Shown here: positions 1 through 5,876 of the stretch, in pieces
Numbering within the stretch: position 1 is the first letter of the stretch
How the letters are laid out: each line of letters starts with the position of its first letter
Source: Alphaproteobacteria bacterium
Lineage (GTDB): Bacteria > Pseudomonadota > Alphaproteobacteria > ATCC43930 > CGMCC-115725
Direction of reading: 5' to 3'
NCBI GenBank assembly: GCA_030037055.1
Contig: JASHRZ010000242.1
Span: forward strand, 1 to 9,075
DNA length: 9,075 nucleotides
The notes under the pieces: model-generated
The model's input: the letters and a program-made list of their open reading frames with translations, nothing else
What the model was told of the DNA's origin: nothing
Database searches by the model: none
Position numbers and translations under genes: made by a program

Positions 1-1975
1 CGCCGCGGGCGAGGCGAAGATAGGCGACAACGCTCTGTTCGACATCGTCGCAATCAATCCATTGGAAACCCTCCGCTGCGCAATCGGCCACATGCAGCGC
101 ATCTACGCCCCGATAGAGGCGATTGAGATCGGCGACGAGACGCTGGACGCGCCGGTGCATCGGCTCGTTCAGCAGACCCCAATCGAGCTCGCGCTCATGG
201 GTCCACTCTGCGAGTTGCGCGAACTCGCCCCCCATGAAGAGCAGCTTCTTGCCGGGCTGAGTGTAAAGGAAGGCATAGTAAAGCCGCAGATTCGCGAATT
301 TTTGCCATGCGTCGCCGGGCATCCGCTGGATCAACGAGCCCTTTCCGTGCACCACCTCGTCGTGAGAGAGGGGCAGGACGAAGTTCTCGGCGAAGGCATA
401 GAGCAAGCCGAAAGTGATGTCGTTGTGATGGTAGCGCCGGTGGACCGGATCTTTGCCCATGTAGCGCAGCGTATCGTGCATCCATCCGAGGTTCCATTTG
501 TAGCCGAAGCCAAGACCGCCCACATAGGCCGGCCGCGATACCATCGGCCACGCCGTCGATTCCTCGGCCACCGTGATGGCTCCCTGGCCTTCGGCGTAAA
601 TGATCTCGTTGAGCCGCCGCAGGAAGCCAAGCGCTTCGAGATTCTCCCGCCCGCCATGCTCGTTCGGCTGCCACTCTCCCGGCTTGCGGCTGTAATCGAG
701 ATACAGCATGGAGGCGACGGCATCGACCCGAAGCCCATCGACGTGAAACTCTTTGACCCAATAGAGGGCGCTCGAGATCAGGAACTCGGCCACCTCGCGT
801 CGGCCGAAATTGTAGATGAGCGTCTGCCAATCCGGGTGCAGGCCTTTGCGCGGATCGGCATGTTCGTAGAGGCAAGTGCCGTCAAAGAACGCGAGGCCGT
901 GAGGGTCGCTGGGGAAATGTGCGGGGACCCAATCCAGCAATACCCCGATCCCCGCCTCGTGGCAGCGTTGCACCAAGTACCGGAAATCGTCCGGTGTTCC
1001 AAAGCGGCTGGTGGGCGCGAAGAGCCCCACCGGTTGATAGCCCCAGGACCCGTCGAAGGGATGCTCCGAAACCGGCAGCAGCTCGATGTGGGTGAAGCCG
1101 AGCGTTCGCACATAAGGAACGAGCTGATCTGCGATCTCGCGATAGCTGAGATATCGGCCGTCGCTGCCGCGCTTCCATGAGCCGAGATGCACCTCGTAGA
1201 TGCTGATCGGGGCATCGCGCGCACTGGCTCTTGCGCGCTCAGCCATCCATGTCTCATCGCGCCACTCGAAAGCACCGAATCGGAAGACGATCGAAGCGGT
1301 CGCCGGAGGTCGTTCGGCATAGAAGCCGCACGGGTCCGCCTTCAGCGCCAGCAGCTCCCCGGATTTGCTCTTGATTTCATATTTGTAGAGTTCCCCGGGG
1401 CCGATCCCCGGGATGAAGATTTCCCATACGCCGCATTCCGGCCGCAGCCGCATGGGGTGGCGTCGACCGTCCCAGTCGTTGAAGCCGCCAACGACGCTGA
1501 CGCGGCGAGCATTCGGTGCCCAGACCGCGAAGACGACTCCTGAAACGCCGTCCACGATCCGGCAATGCGCTCCGAGCATCTCATGGACCGAGAGATGATT
1601 TCCTTCCTTGAATAGCTGAAGCTCGGCCTCTTTGAGGATAGGCGGAAACCGATAGGGGTCTTCGAACTCGGCGCTGCCGTTGCTGACGGCGGATCGCAGC
1701 CGATAGGGGAAACCCCGTCGGCGATCGTGGAGCAGGCCGGCGAAGAAGCCGGCTTTGTGGACTCTAGGCAGTTCGCCGACCACCGACCCGTCGCGGGCAT
1801 CGACGACCCACAGGCGGCCCGTCCGCGGTACGAAGGCGCGCACGATCAGCGCGCCATCTCCGCCCGGCGCTTCGTGCATGCCGAGCACGGCGAAGGGATC
1901 GCCGTGGTCGCCGCCCACGATCGCCGCGATCGTGCCATCGTCGACGCGAGCAGGGTTGGTGACGCTCCGTTTCAT
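1..1975 (-). CDS. glgB: 1,4-alpha-glucan branching enzyme GlgB, C-terminus cut by window edge
   Basis: Forms alpha-1,6 branches in cytoplasmic glycogen by cutting an alpha-1,4 chain and moving it to a 6-hydroxyl. The reverse strand reads open from the ATG at 1975 to the window edge, 658 codons. The family is usually about 730 residues, so roughly the last 70 are missing. An N-terminal module is followed by a CBM48 region (about residues 135-220, with GGFNDWDG near 165) and a GH13 catalytic barrel. The catalytic set is present: nucleophile D418 in GLRVDA, acid E471 in AEEST, and H538-D539 in LSHDEVVHGKG. All three sit at a constant offset of 13 from E. coli D405, E458 and D526. An in-frame TAG four codons upstream fixes the start. 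AGGAG lies only 2 bases before it, which is tight. It is divergent from glgA; glgC is not in view. The identity is certain. Confidence 0.96.
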   Translation of the reverse strand, partial: MKRSVTNPARVDDGTIAAIVGGDHGDPFAVLGMHEAPGGDGALIVRAFVPRTGRLWVVDARDGSVVGELPRVHKAGFFAGLLHDRRRGFPYRLRSAVSNGSAEFEDPYRFPPILKEAELQLFKEGNHLSVHEMLGAHCRIVDGVSGVVFAVWAPNARRVSVVGGFNDWDGRRHPMRLRPECGVWEIFIPGIGPGELYKYEIKSKSGELLALKADPCGFYAERPPATASIVFRFGAFEWRDETWMAERARASARDAPISIYEVHLGSWKRGSDGRYLSYREIADQLVPYVRTLGFTHIELLPVSEHPFDGSWGYQPVGLFAPTSRFGTPDDFRYLVQRCHEAGIGVLLDWVPAHFPSDPHGLAFFDGTCLYEHADPRKGLHPDWQTLIYNFGRREVAEFLISSALYWVKEFHVDGLRVDAVASMLYLDYSRKPGEWQPNEHGGRENLEALGFLRRLNEIIYAEGQGAITVAEESTAWPMVSRPAYVGGLGFGYKWNLGWMHDTLRYMGKDPVHRRYHHNDITFGLLYAFAENFVLPLSHDEVVHGKGSLIQRMPGDAWQKFANLRLYYAFLYTQPGKKLLFMGGEFAQLAEWTHERELDWGLLNEPMHRRVQRLVADLNRLYRGVDALHVADCAAEGFQWIDCDDVEQSVVAYLRLARG

Positions 1976-1977
1976 CG

Positions 1978-1982
1978 CTCCT
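1978..1982 (-). promoter_or_regulatory. Ribosome binding site of glgB
   Basis: The reverse strand reads AGGAG, then CG, then the ATG of glgB. A spacing of 2 bases is shorter than usual. The in-frame TAG at 1987-1985, with only ACA, GGA and GCG between it and the ATG, rules out a start further upstream. Confidence 0.5.
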
Positions 1983-2095
1983 GTCTAGCAGCGCCAGGAT
2001 CGGGTCGTCCATGCGGCGTTCGGCTGCCTGATTTCTTGGCGATCCCCAGGTCCGAAAGCGGCTTGTGCCGGATCAGTGCGCATCGCTGCCTGATC

Positions 2096-2130
2096 GATCC
2101 TGTGATTGCGGGGCTCGGCCGCCCAGGATC
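2096..2130. repeat. Inverted repeat, possible hairpin in the glgB leader or promoter region
   Basis: GATCCTG (2096-2102) is matched by CAGGATC (2124-2130). Inside, GCGG (2108-2111) pairs with CCGC (2119-2122). The result is a stem of 7 plus 4 pairs with an asymmetric internal loop. There is no U tract, so it is not an obvious terminator. It lies about 120 bases upstream of glgB and could be part of its leader. Function unknown. Confidence 0.4.
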
Positions 2131-2333
2131 AGGACGCCCGAAATAGAGGCGCATAGCCGCCAGATCGCGAAGATATGATGGAGCCCAGCCATCGGCGGGC
2201 TTTGTCAACGGCGATCGCAAGCAATCGGCGCCTGCTCGCGGCAAATCCGGCTCCGACAGGAGGAGCTTGCGAGAGCGATGCCGGCCGCTGCTGCTGAGCA
2301 AAGCGGATTACGCGAGGCGATGCGCGAGTTCTG

Positions 2334-2349
2334 TGACGCATTTGTGTCA
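2334..2349. promoter_or_regulatory. Imperfect 16-base palindrome, possible operator
   Basis: The arms TGACGCAT and TTGTGTCA are palindromic at six of eight position pairs: TGAC with GTCA outside, and CA with TG inside. Size and symmetry fit a dimeric regulator. CATAAT (2348-2353) overlaps its right end and resembles a -10 without a good -35. No regulator can be named from this; it differs from the CRP consensus. Confidence 0.3.
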
Positions 2350-2388
2350 TAATGGGAAATCTCGCGAAAGCATCGCGGCGCCTCTGCT

Positions 2389-2404
2389 CTTGATCTGAAT
2401 CAAG
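2389..2404. promoter_or_regulatory. FNR/FixK-type binding box upstream of glgA
   Basis: The sequence is CTTGAT-CTGA-ATCAAG, a perfect palindrome apart from the 4-base centre. It matches the TTGAT-N4-ATCAA consensus of the oxygen-responsive FNR/FnrL/FixK branch of the CRP-FNR family in all ten defined bases. Its centre (2396.5) lies about 37-39 bases upstream of the transcription start expected from the TATAAT at 2421, close to the class II activator position near -41.5. The hexamer at the -35 position (AATCAA, 17-base spacer) does not resemble TTGACA, as is common for activator-dependent promoters. Binding is inferred. Confidence 0.7.
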
Positions 2405-2420
2405 GCTCCGCGACCAATCT

Positions 2421-2426
2421 TATAAT
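2421..2426 (+). promoter_or_regulatory. -10 element of the glgA promoter
   Basis: TATAAT is a perfect -10 hexamer inside a short AT-rich stretch (2416-2431) in GC-rich DNA. It lies 41 bases before the ATG at 2467 and just downstream of the FNR/FixK box. Transcription would start near 2433-2435. A start set by a class II activator could also use the overlapping TTATTT at 2426-2431. Confidence 0.55.
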
Positions 2427-2466
2427 TATTTCGCAGGAGCAGGCGCGTCGCGCCGCTCGACGCGGC

Positions 2467-4002
2467 ATGAAAAAACGGCCTGGGAGACGGTCCTTGCGAG
2501 TGCTCTTCGTATCCTCCGAAATCTACCCTCTCGCCAAGACCGGCGGCCTCGCGGATGTAAGCGCGGCCCTTCCGAAAGCGCTGGCCGCGCTTGGTGTCGA
2601 TATGCATCTCCTGCTCCCGGGCTATCCCAAGGCGATCGAATCCGCGGCCAGCAAGTCGGTCGCGGTCGACTTCGCGGATTTTATGGGCGCCGGCCCGATG
2701 CGCCTCATCTCGGCACGCACGCCCGACACAGGCCTGCCGATCTGGCTCGTGGACTGTGCTTCGCTGTTCCGCCGCTCCGGCGGCCCGTACCAGGACGAGG
2801 AGGGGCGGGACTGGCTCGACAACGCGCAACGCTTCGCATTGTTCAGCCATGTGGCTGCGCGGCTGTCGCTTGGCCAGCTGTTGGAGAATTGGCACGCCGA
2901 CCTTGTCCATACCAATGATTGGCCTGCGGGCCTGGTGCCGGCGATATTGGCCGAAGGCCAGGGCCAAAGGCCGGCGACAGTATTCACGATACACAATCTT
3001 GCTTACCAAGGACTGTTCCCCGCCGACCTCTATCCCCAACTCGGCCTTCCCGACGCCACGTTCAATCCGGACGGCCTGGAGTTCTACGGCAAGATTTCGT
3101 TCCTCAAAGCCGGCATCCATTACAGCGACCGCCTGACAACGGTCAGCCCCACCTATGCACGAGAGATTCTCACCGCCGAATATGGCTGCGGGCTCGAAGG
3201 GTTGCTGCAACGTCGTGCGCAGGACCTCATCGGCATTCTGAACGGGGCGGACTACGAGATCTGGGATCCCACGACGGATATCCATCTTCCGGCCAATTTC
3301 AGCCTGCGTAACATCGCCGGCAAGCGAGCTTGTAAGACGGCGCTCCAAAAGGAACTTGGCCTCGAGGCTGATTGGGAAGCCGCGCTCGTCGTCTATATTA
3401 GCCGGATCACGGATCAGAAAATGGCGGACGTCGTTGCCGCTGCATTGCCCGAGCTCGTCGAGATAGGCGCCCAATGCGCGCTGTTGGGAAACGGCGCTCG
3501 GCACCTCGAAGAGCAATTCGAGCTTGCGGCCTGCCGCTACCCGCGCCGGATTGCCCTCCGCATCGGCTACGAAGAGCCGCTTGCGCATCGGCTTCTGGCC
3601 GGCGGCGATATCCTGCTTCACCCCGCGCGATTCGAACCGTGCGGGCTCACACAGCTCTATGCCATGCGTTATGGCACCTTGCCGGTCGTGAGATCCACGG
3701 GCGGACTTTGCGATACCGTTGTGGAGGCGAGCGATGGCTCTCTCAATCGTAGACCGGCAACGGGTTTCACCTTCGAGAGCGCCAACGGCGCCGACATGCT
3801 TCGCTGCCTGGAGCGGGCGCTGGCACTCTACCGGCAGCCTTTGGCATGGCGGAAGGTGCAGCGGCAGGCGATGGCTCAGGACTTTGGCTGGGAGGATCCG
3901 GCGCGCCGCTATCTTGCTCTCTATCAGAGCCTCGTGCCACAGCCGGTCGCGACGGCCAAGGCTGTCGCAAACGACCCGATATCCGAATCGGCCGCACAAT
4001 AG
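2467..4002 (+). CDS. glgA: Glycogen synthase GlgA (ADP-glucose dependent)
   Basis: Transfers glucose from ADP-glucose to the non-reducing end of an alpha-1,4-glucan; GlgB then branches the product. It is a GT-B fold enzyme, GT5 domain first (about residues 10-250), then a GT1-type domain (about 290-480). Seen are K24-TGGLADV (ADP-glucose binding, E. coli K15), HTNDWPAGL, IHNLAYQG, and RFEPCGLTQLYAMRYGTLPVV, where E390 corresponds to the catalytic Glu377 of E. coli, then STGGL. At 511 codons it is a little longer than the usual 480. The ATG at 2467 has no ribosome binding site at normal distance (AGGAG is 27 bases away). A TTG at 2494 has GGGAG 7 bases before it and gives a protein starting MRVLFVSSEIYPL, with the lysine at position 15 as in E. 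coli. The ATG is kept as the outer limit. The FNR/FixK box suggests oxygen-linked control. Confidence 0.96.
   Translation: MKKRPGRRSLRVLFVSSEIYPLAKTGGLADVSAALPKALAALGVDMHLLLPGYPKAIESAASKSVAVDFADFMGAGPMRLISARTPDTGLPIWLVDCASLFRRSGGPYQDEEGRDWLDNAQRFALFSHVAARLSLGQLLENWHADLVHTNDWPAGLVPAILAEGQGQRPATVFTIHNLAYQGLFPADLYPQLGLPDATFNPDGLEFYGKISFLKAGIHYSDRLTTVSPTYAREILTAEYGCGLEGLLQRRAQDLIGILNGADYEIWDPTTDIHLPANFSLRNIAGKRACKTALQKELGLEADWEAALVVYISRITDQKMADVVAAALPELVEIGAQCALLGNGARHLEEQFELAACRYPRRIALRIGYEEPLAHRLLAGGDILLHPARFEPCGLTQLYAMRYGTLPVVRSTGGLCDTVVEASDGSLNRRPATGFTFESANGADMLRCLERALALYRQPLAWRKVQRQAMAQDFGWEDPARRYLALYQSLVPQPVATAKAVANDPISESAAQ
2482..2486 (+). promoter_or_regulatory. Candidate ribosome binding site for an internal TTG start of glgA
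   Basis: GGGAG stands 7 bases before the in-frame TTG at 2494. Starting there removes nine basic residues and aligns the protein exactly with the N-terminus of other GlgA proteins. The AGGAG at 2435-2439 is 27 bases from the ATG at 2467, too far for normal use. Confidence 0.45.
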
Positions 4003-4006
4003 GAGG
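4001..4006 (+). promoter_or_regulatory. Strong ribosome binding site of the DUF2934 gene
   Basis: AGGAGG overlaps the TAG stop of glgA (4000-4002). It is 8 bases before the ATG at 4015 and only 2 before the ATG at 4009, which favours 4015 as the start. Overlap with the glgA stop points to translational coupling. Confidence 0.7.
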
Positions 4007-4014
4007 AAATGTCC

Positions 4015-4215
4015 ATGACACCTGACCCTCACGCCGAGATCGCAAAGCGGGCTTATGCCATCTGGGAGCGGGAAGGCCGGCCGAAGGGAGCAGATCTCGA
4101 TCATTGGCGCCGCGCGGAGGCCGAGTTCGACGCAACAGAGCGCGCGCAAATCGCCAAGGAGGGCACGACCAAGCCGCGGCGGCCCAGGACTGGACGCTCC
4201 GGGCGGACTGCCTGA
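4015..4215 (+). CDS. DUF2934 family small protein
   Basis: A 66-residue, charged, soluble protein. The first 45 residues match the DUF2934 pattern as I know it: an IAKRAYAIWEREGRPKGADL segment followed by DHWRRAEAEF, which is probably helical. The tail (about 20 residues, KPRRPRTGRSGR) is basic and looks disordered. The function of DUF2934 is unknown. The start at 4015 is chosen because AGGAGG sits 8 bases upstream; the ATG at 4009 would add two residues. The gene begins 12 bases after the glgA stop, so it is very likely on the same transcript, and this linkage suggests a role near glycogen metabolism. That role is inference only. There is no signal peptide or membrane segment. Confidence 0.8.
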   Translation: MTPDPHAEIAKRAYAIWEREGRPKGADLDHWRRAEAEFDATERAQIAKEGTTKPRRPRTGRSGRTA

Positions 4216-4321
4216 CGAGGCTGATGGCCGAACCCCGCGAGGCTGGGCGCTCACGGTCGATGCCTTGGCACACGAGAGGTCTTCGGTGTTTGTTCGCGCT
4301 CGACGACCCGGAGGCAAGCCT
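4216..4321 (+). other. Spacer between DUF2934 gene and broken BON gene
   Basis: About 106 bases with no gene I can support. One frame stays open into the BON remnant and reads RGWALTVDALAHERSSVFVR, which looks faintly coding and might be the end of another lost gene. No terminator is visible. Confidence 0.3.
4310..4314 (+). promoter_or_regulatory. Ribosome binding site before the broken BON gene
   Basis: GGAGG is followed by 7 bases and then the ATG at 4322. Such good placement in front of a reading frame that then breaks supports the view that a real gene once started here. Confidence 0.55.
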
Positions 4322-4616
4322 ATGGCGGATTGGCAGAACACGCTCGAGGCGGTCAGGAAGCTCTTAGCCAGCAAACCACGCATCGACCTCGCATACCAGT
4401 CCATCCGCTTGATGTTCTCTCGTCGTCGACGGCGATGTCGTCGACAGTGCCGCAAACGAGCGGGCGCCCGAGCGCGCCGCCGCCATCGCGGAGGTGTGTG
4501 GCGTCGCCGACGTCCGCGCCGGCCCGCCGCGTCATGCCGGTTGCCTCCACCGCGCCGAAGGAGGACCATCTCGCCGGCGGTCGGTGCCGGCACAAGGGCG
4601 GGCGGGGCGGGAATGA
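4322..4616 (+). pseudogene. Decayed BON-domain protein, frameshifted
   Basis: From the ATG at 4322 the frame reads MADWQNTLEAVRKLLASKPR then IDLAYQSIRLMF, resembling the first part of a BON domain. Near 4415-4420 this frame turns into an arginine-rich run. The frame one base on continues with LVVDGDVVDSAANERAPERA and AAIAEVCGVADVRAG, which fits the DG-V and A..vpGV.dV part of the domain. After about 4525 sense moves again, to the third frame (RVMPVASTAPKEDHLAG). The stop of the second segment is at 4614-4616. Both shifts are in the same direction. BON domains are thought to bind membranes or other cell-envelope components. The product cannot be made intact unless these are sequencing errors or programmed shifts. 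The family call is by eye and moderate. Confidence 0.5.
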
Positions 4617-4638
4617 GGCCAGCGGTCGAGGGGGAAGG

Positions 4639-5397
4639 GTGATCCGGCGCCGGCGTCGCAGGGGATGGAGCGAGGCCGGCGGGCGCGGTCTCGTCGTCGC
4701 CACCTACAATATTCACAGCTGCGTCGGCGTCGACCGCCGCTACGCGCCCGACCGCGTCGCTGCCGTGCTGTGCGAGCTCGGTGCCGACATCATCGGGCTG
4801 CAGGAGGTCGATGTCCGCCGCCGCCGCTCAGGCGAACTCGATCAGCGCGGCTATTTCGCCGATGCCACCGGTCTTGCCGTCGTACCCGGCCCGCATAGCC
4901 GCGACCATCGCGGCCGCTTCGGCAACGCGCTGTTGACGCGCTTTCCCGTGCGCTCTGTCCGTCACATCGATCTCAGCGTCGCCGGCTACGAGCCGCGCGG
5001 CGCCATCGATGTCGAGCTCGCCGTCGAGGGCCGCACGCTGCGCGTCGTCGTCACCCATCTCGGGCTGCGGGCGGGCGAGCGGCGCCGCCAGATCCAGCGC
5101 CTGCTCGAGGCGCTGGCCGCCGCTCCCGGCACGGATGAGGCGCTGGTGGTGATGGGCGATCTCAACGAATGGCGCGGCCGCCGCGGCGGGATTCCCGTGC
5201 TCGACAGGCGCCTCGGCCATGCTCCGGCGCGGCGGACCTTTCCCTCCTGGCTGCCGGTGCTGGCGCTCGACCGCATCTATGCCGCGGGCGCGGCGCGGCT
5301 GCGCGCGGTCGCGGTGCATCGCTCGGCGCTGGCGCGTGTGGCCTCCGACCATCTGCCGCTGCGTGCCGCGGTGGAGTGGCCGCCGGACCGCCGCTGA
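4639..5397 (+). CDS. Endonuclease/exonuclease/phosphatase family hydrolase
   Basis: A 252-residue protein with the DNase I-like metal-dependent phosphoesterase fold. Active-site motifs, counted from the GTG: TYN24IH, QE56VD (metal-binding glutamate), RFGNALLT (N96), TH140LG, GD174LN176EW and SD237H238LPLR (catalytic Asp-His pair). The full catalytic set is present, so it should be active on a phosphodiester or phosphomonoester; the substrate cannot be told. The frame is open far upstream, but the first sensible start is GTG 4639, with GAGG 7 bases before it. The first 17 residues are very arginine-rich and not a typical signal peptide. In my recollection related genes sit beside phospholipase D-like and BON-domain genes, which would fit the BON remnant just upstream. 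Its composition (lines near 5041 and 5281: 47/60 and 51/60 GC) is much richer than that of glgA. Confidence 0.85.
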   Translation: MIRRRRRRGWSEAGGRGLVVATYNIHSCVGVDRRYAPDRVAAVLCELGADIIGLQEVDVRRRRSGELDQRGYFADATGLAVVPGPHSRDHRGRFGNALLTRFPVRSVRHIDLSVAGYEPRGAIDVELAVEGRTLRVVVTHLGLRAGERRRQIQRLLEALAAAPGTDEALVVMGDLNEWRGRRGGIPVLDRRLGHAPARRTFPSWLPVLALDRIYAAGAARLRAVAVHRSALARVASDHLPLRAAVEWPPDRR

Positions 5398-5526
5398 GAT
5401 GCCCGGTCGCCGCTCGCGGGAGCTCGTCGTTGAGGCCGGTTTTCGGGCGAGGCCGCCCTCTTGGTGCCGGCGCCGCGCAGCATCGCCCGGTTTGACGCCG
5501 TCCTGATGGGCGGCTTAGATCGATCG
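5398..5526. other. Short intergenic stretch
   Basis: 129 bases. GAGGCCG occurs twice (5432-5438 and 5449-5455). A 10-base palindrome ATCGATCGAT (5519-5528) runs into the start codon of the next gene. No clear terminator or promoter is seen, so the next gene may be read from the upstream transcript. Confidence 0.3.
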
Positions 5527-5871
5527 ATGGCGCGCAGAAAGAACCCGCTCAACCTCAACGCCTTGCAGTTGAAGACGCTCACCCTGCTGCAAGAGCTGGC
5601 GCGGCTGCCCGGCCACAGCCGGCCGGCCGAGCAGCCCGGCGCCGTGATGGTTGGGAACCTGCCACAACCGCATGGCGACCATTTCCATCTCGGCGATGCC
5701 GTGGTGCACACGCGCGACGCCAGCGGACTGGCCAACGAGGCCGCCTGGGTCGCGCTCGAGCGCAAGGGCCTGATCAAGTCGATGTTTCCGCATGCCGCGG
5801 TGCTGACCGAAGCCGGTCTCGCCTACGAGACGGGGCTCGGCGGCGCGCTGCTCCATCGCGGCGATCACTGA
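5527..5871 (+). CDS. Conserved hypothetical protein (alphaproteobacterial type)
   Basis: A 114-residue soluble protein. I recognise it as a conserved hypothetical of Rhizobiales-like bacteria, not as a named family. The N-terminus MARRKNPLNLNALQLKTLTL then LLQELAR looks like an amphipathic helix. The centre is histidine-rich: LPQPHGDHFHLGDAVVHTRD (about residues 46-65). The stretch ANEAAWVALERKGL followed by LTEAGLAYETGL resembles the recognition helix and wing of a winged-helix protein. The ATG at 5527 is chosen because residues from MARRKN onward are the conserved part; ATG 5506 or TTG 5461 are possible. No strong ribosome binding site is seen. It ends 5 bases before the stop of the convergent HAD gene, so no terminator fits between them. 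Function unknown. Confidence 0.75.
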   Translation: MARRKNPLNLNALQLKTLTLLQELARLPGHSRPAEQPGAVMVGNLPQPHGDHFHLGDAVVHTRDASGLANEAAWVALERKGLIKSMFPHAAVLTEAGLAYETGLGGALLHRGDH

Positions 5872-5876
5872 GGCGC

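Larger units (their letters stand above)
1976..2466. other. Divergent glgB/glgA intergenic region, no gene seen
   Basis: About 490 bases separate the two divergent starts. Short open frames on the reverse strand (1972-2301 and 2129-2350) have no recognisable motif or ribosome binding site, so I do not call them. The region holds a long inverted repeat (2096-2130), an imperfect 16-base palindrome (2334-2349), an FNR/FixK-type box (2389-2404) and a TATAAT (2421-2426). On the reverse strand a perfect TTGACA (2208-2203) could be a -35 for glgB, but no good -10 lies 16-18 bases beyond it. Confidence 0.6.

Noticed and set aside
62..1180. 372-codon open frame on the forward strand
   Set aside because: It is antisense to glgB, whose catalytic residues are all in place on the other strand.
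2203..2208. TTGACA on the reverse strand as a glgB promoter
   Set aside because: The hexamer is perfect, but the sequence 16-18 bases on (GGCTCC region) is not a -10. The nearest CATATC is about 25 bases away.
1972..2301. 109-codon reverse-strand frame upstream of glgB
   Set aside because: It overlaps the glgB start in another frame, has no ribosome binding site and reads like random GC-rich sequence.
2334..2350. CRP site at TGTGACGCATTTGTGTCA
   Set aside because: The left half matches TGTGA, but the right half does not give TCACA at the required spacing, so only an unnamed palindrome is reported.
2347..4716. 789-codon open frame on the reverse strand
   Set aside because: It lies antisense to all of glgA, whose motifs are unmistakable. 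The translation is low-complexity and has no recognisable domain. Long antisense frames are common in GC-rich DNA.
5519..5528. ATCGATCGAT palindrome at the start of the 5527 gene
   Set aside because: A short tandem of a 4-base unit, expected by chance, with no supporting context as an operator.
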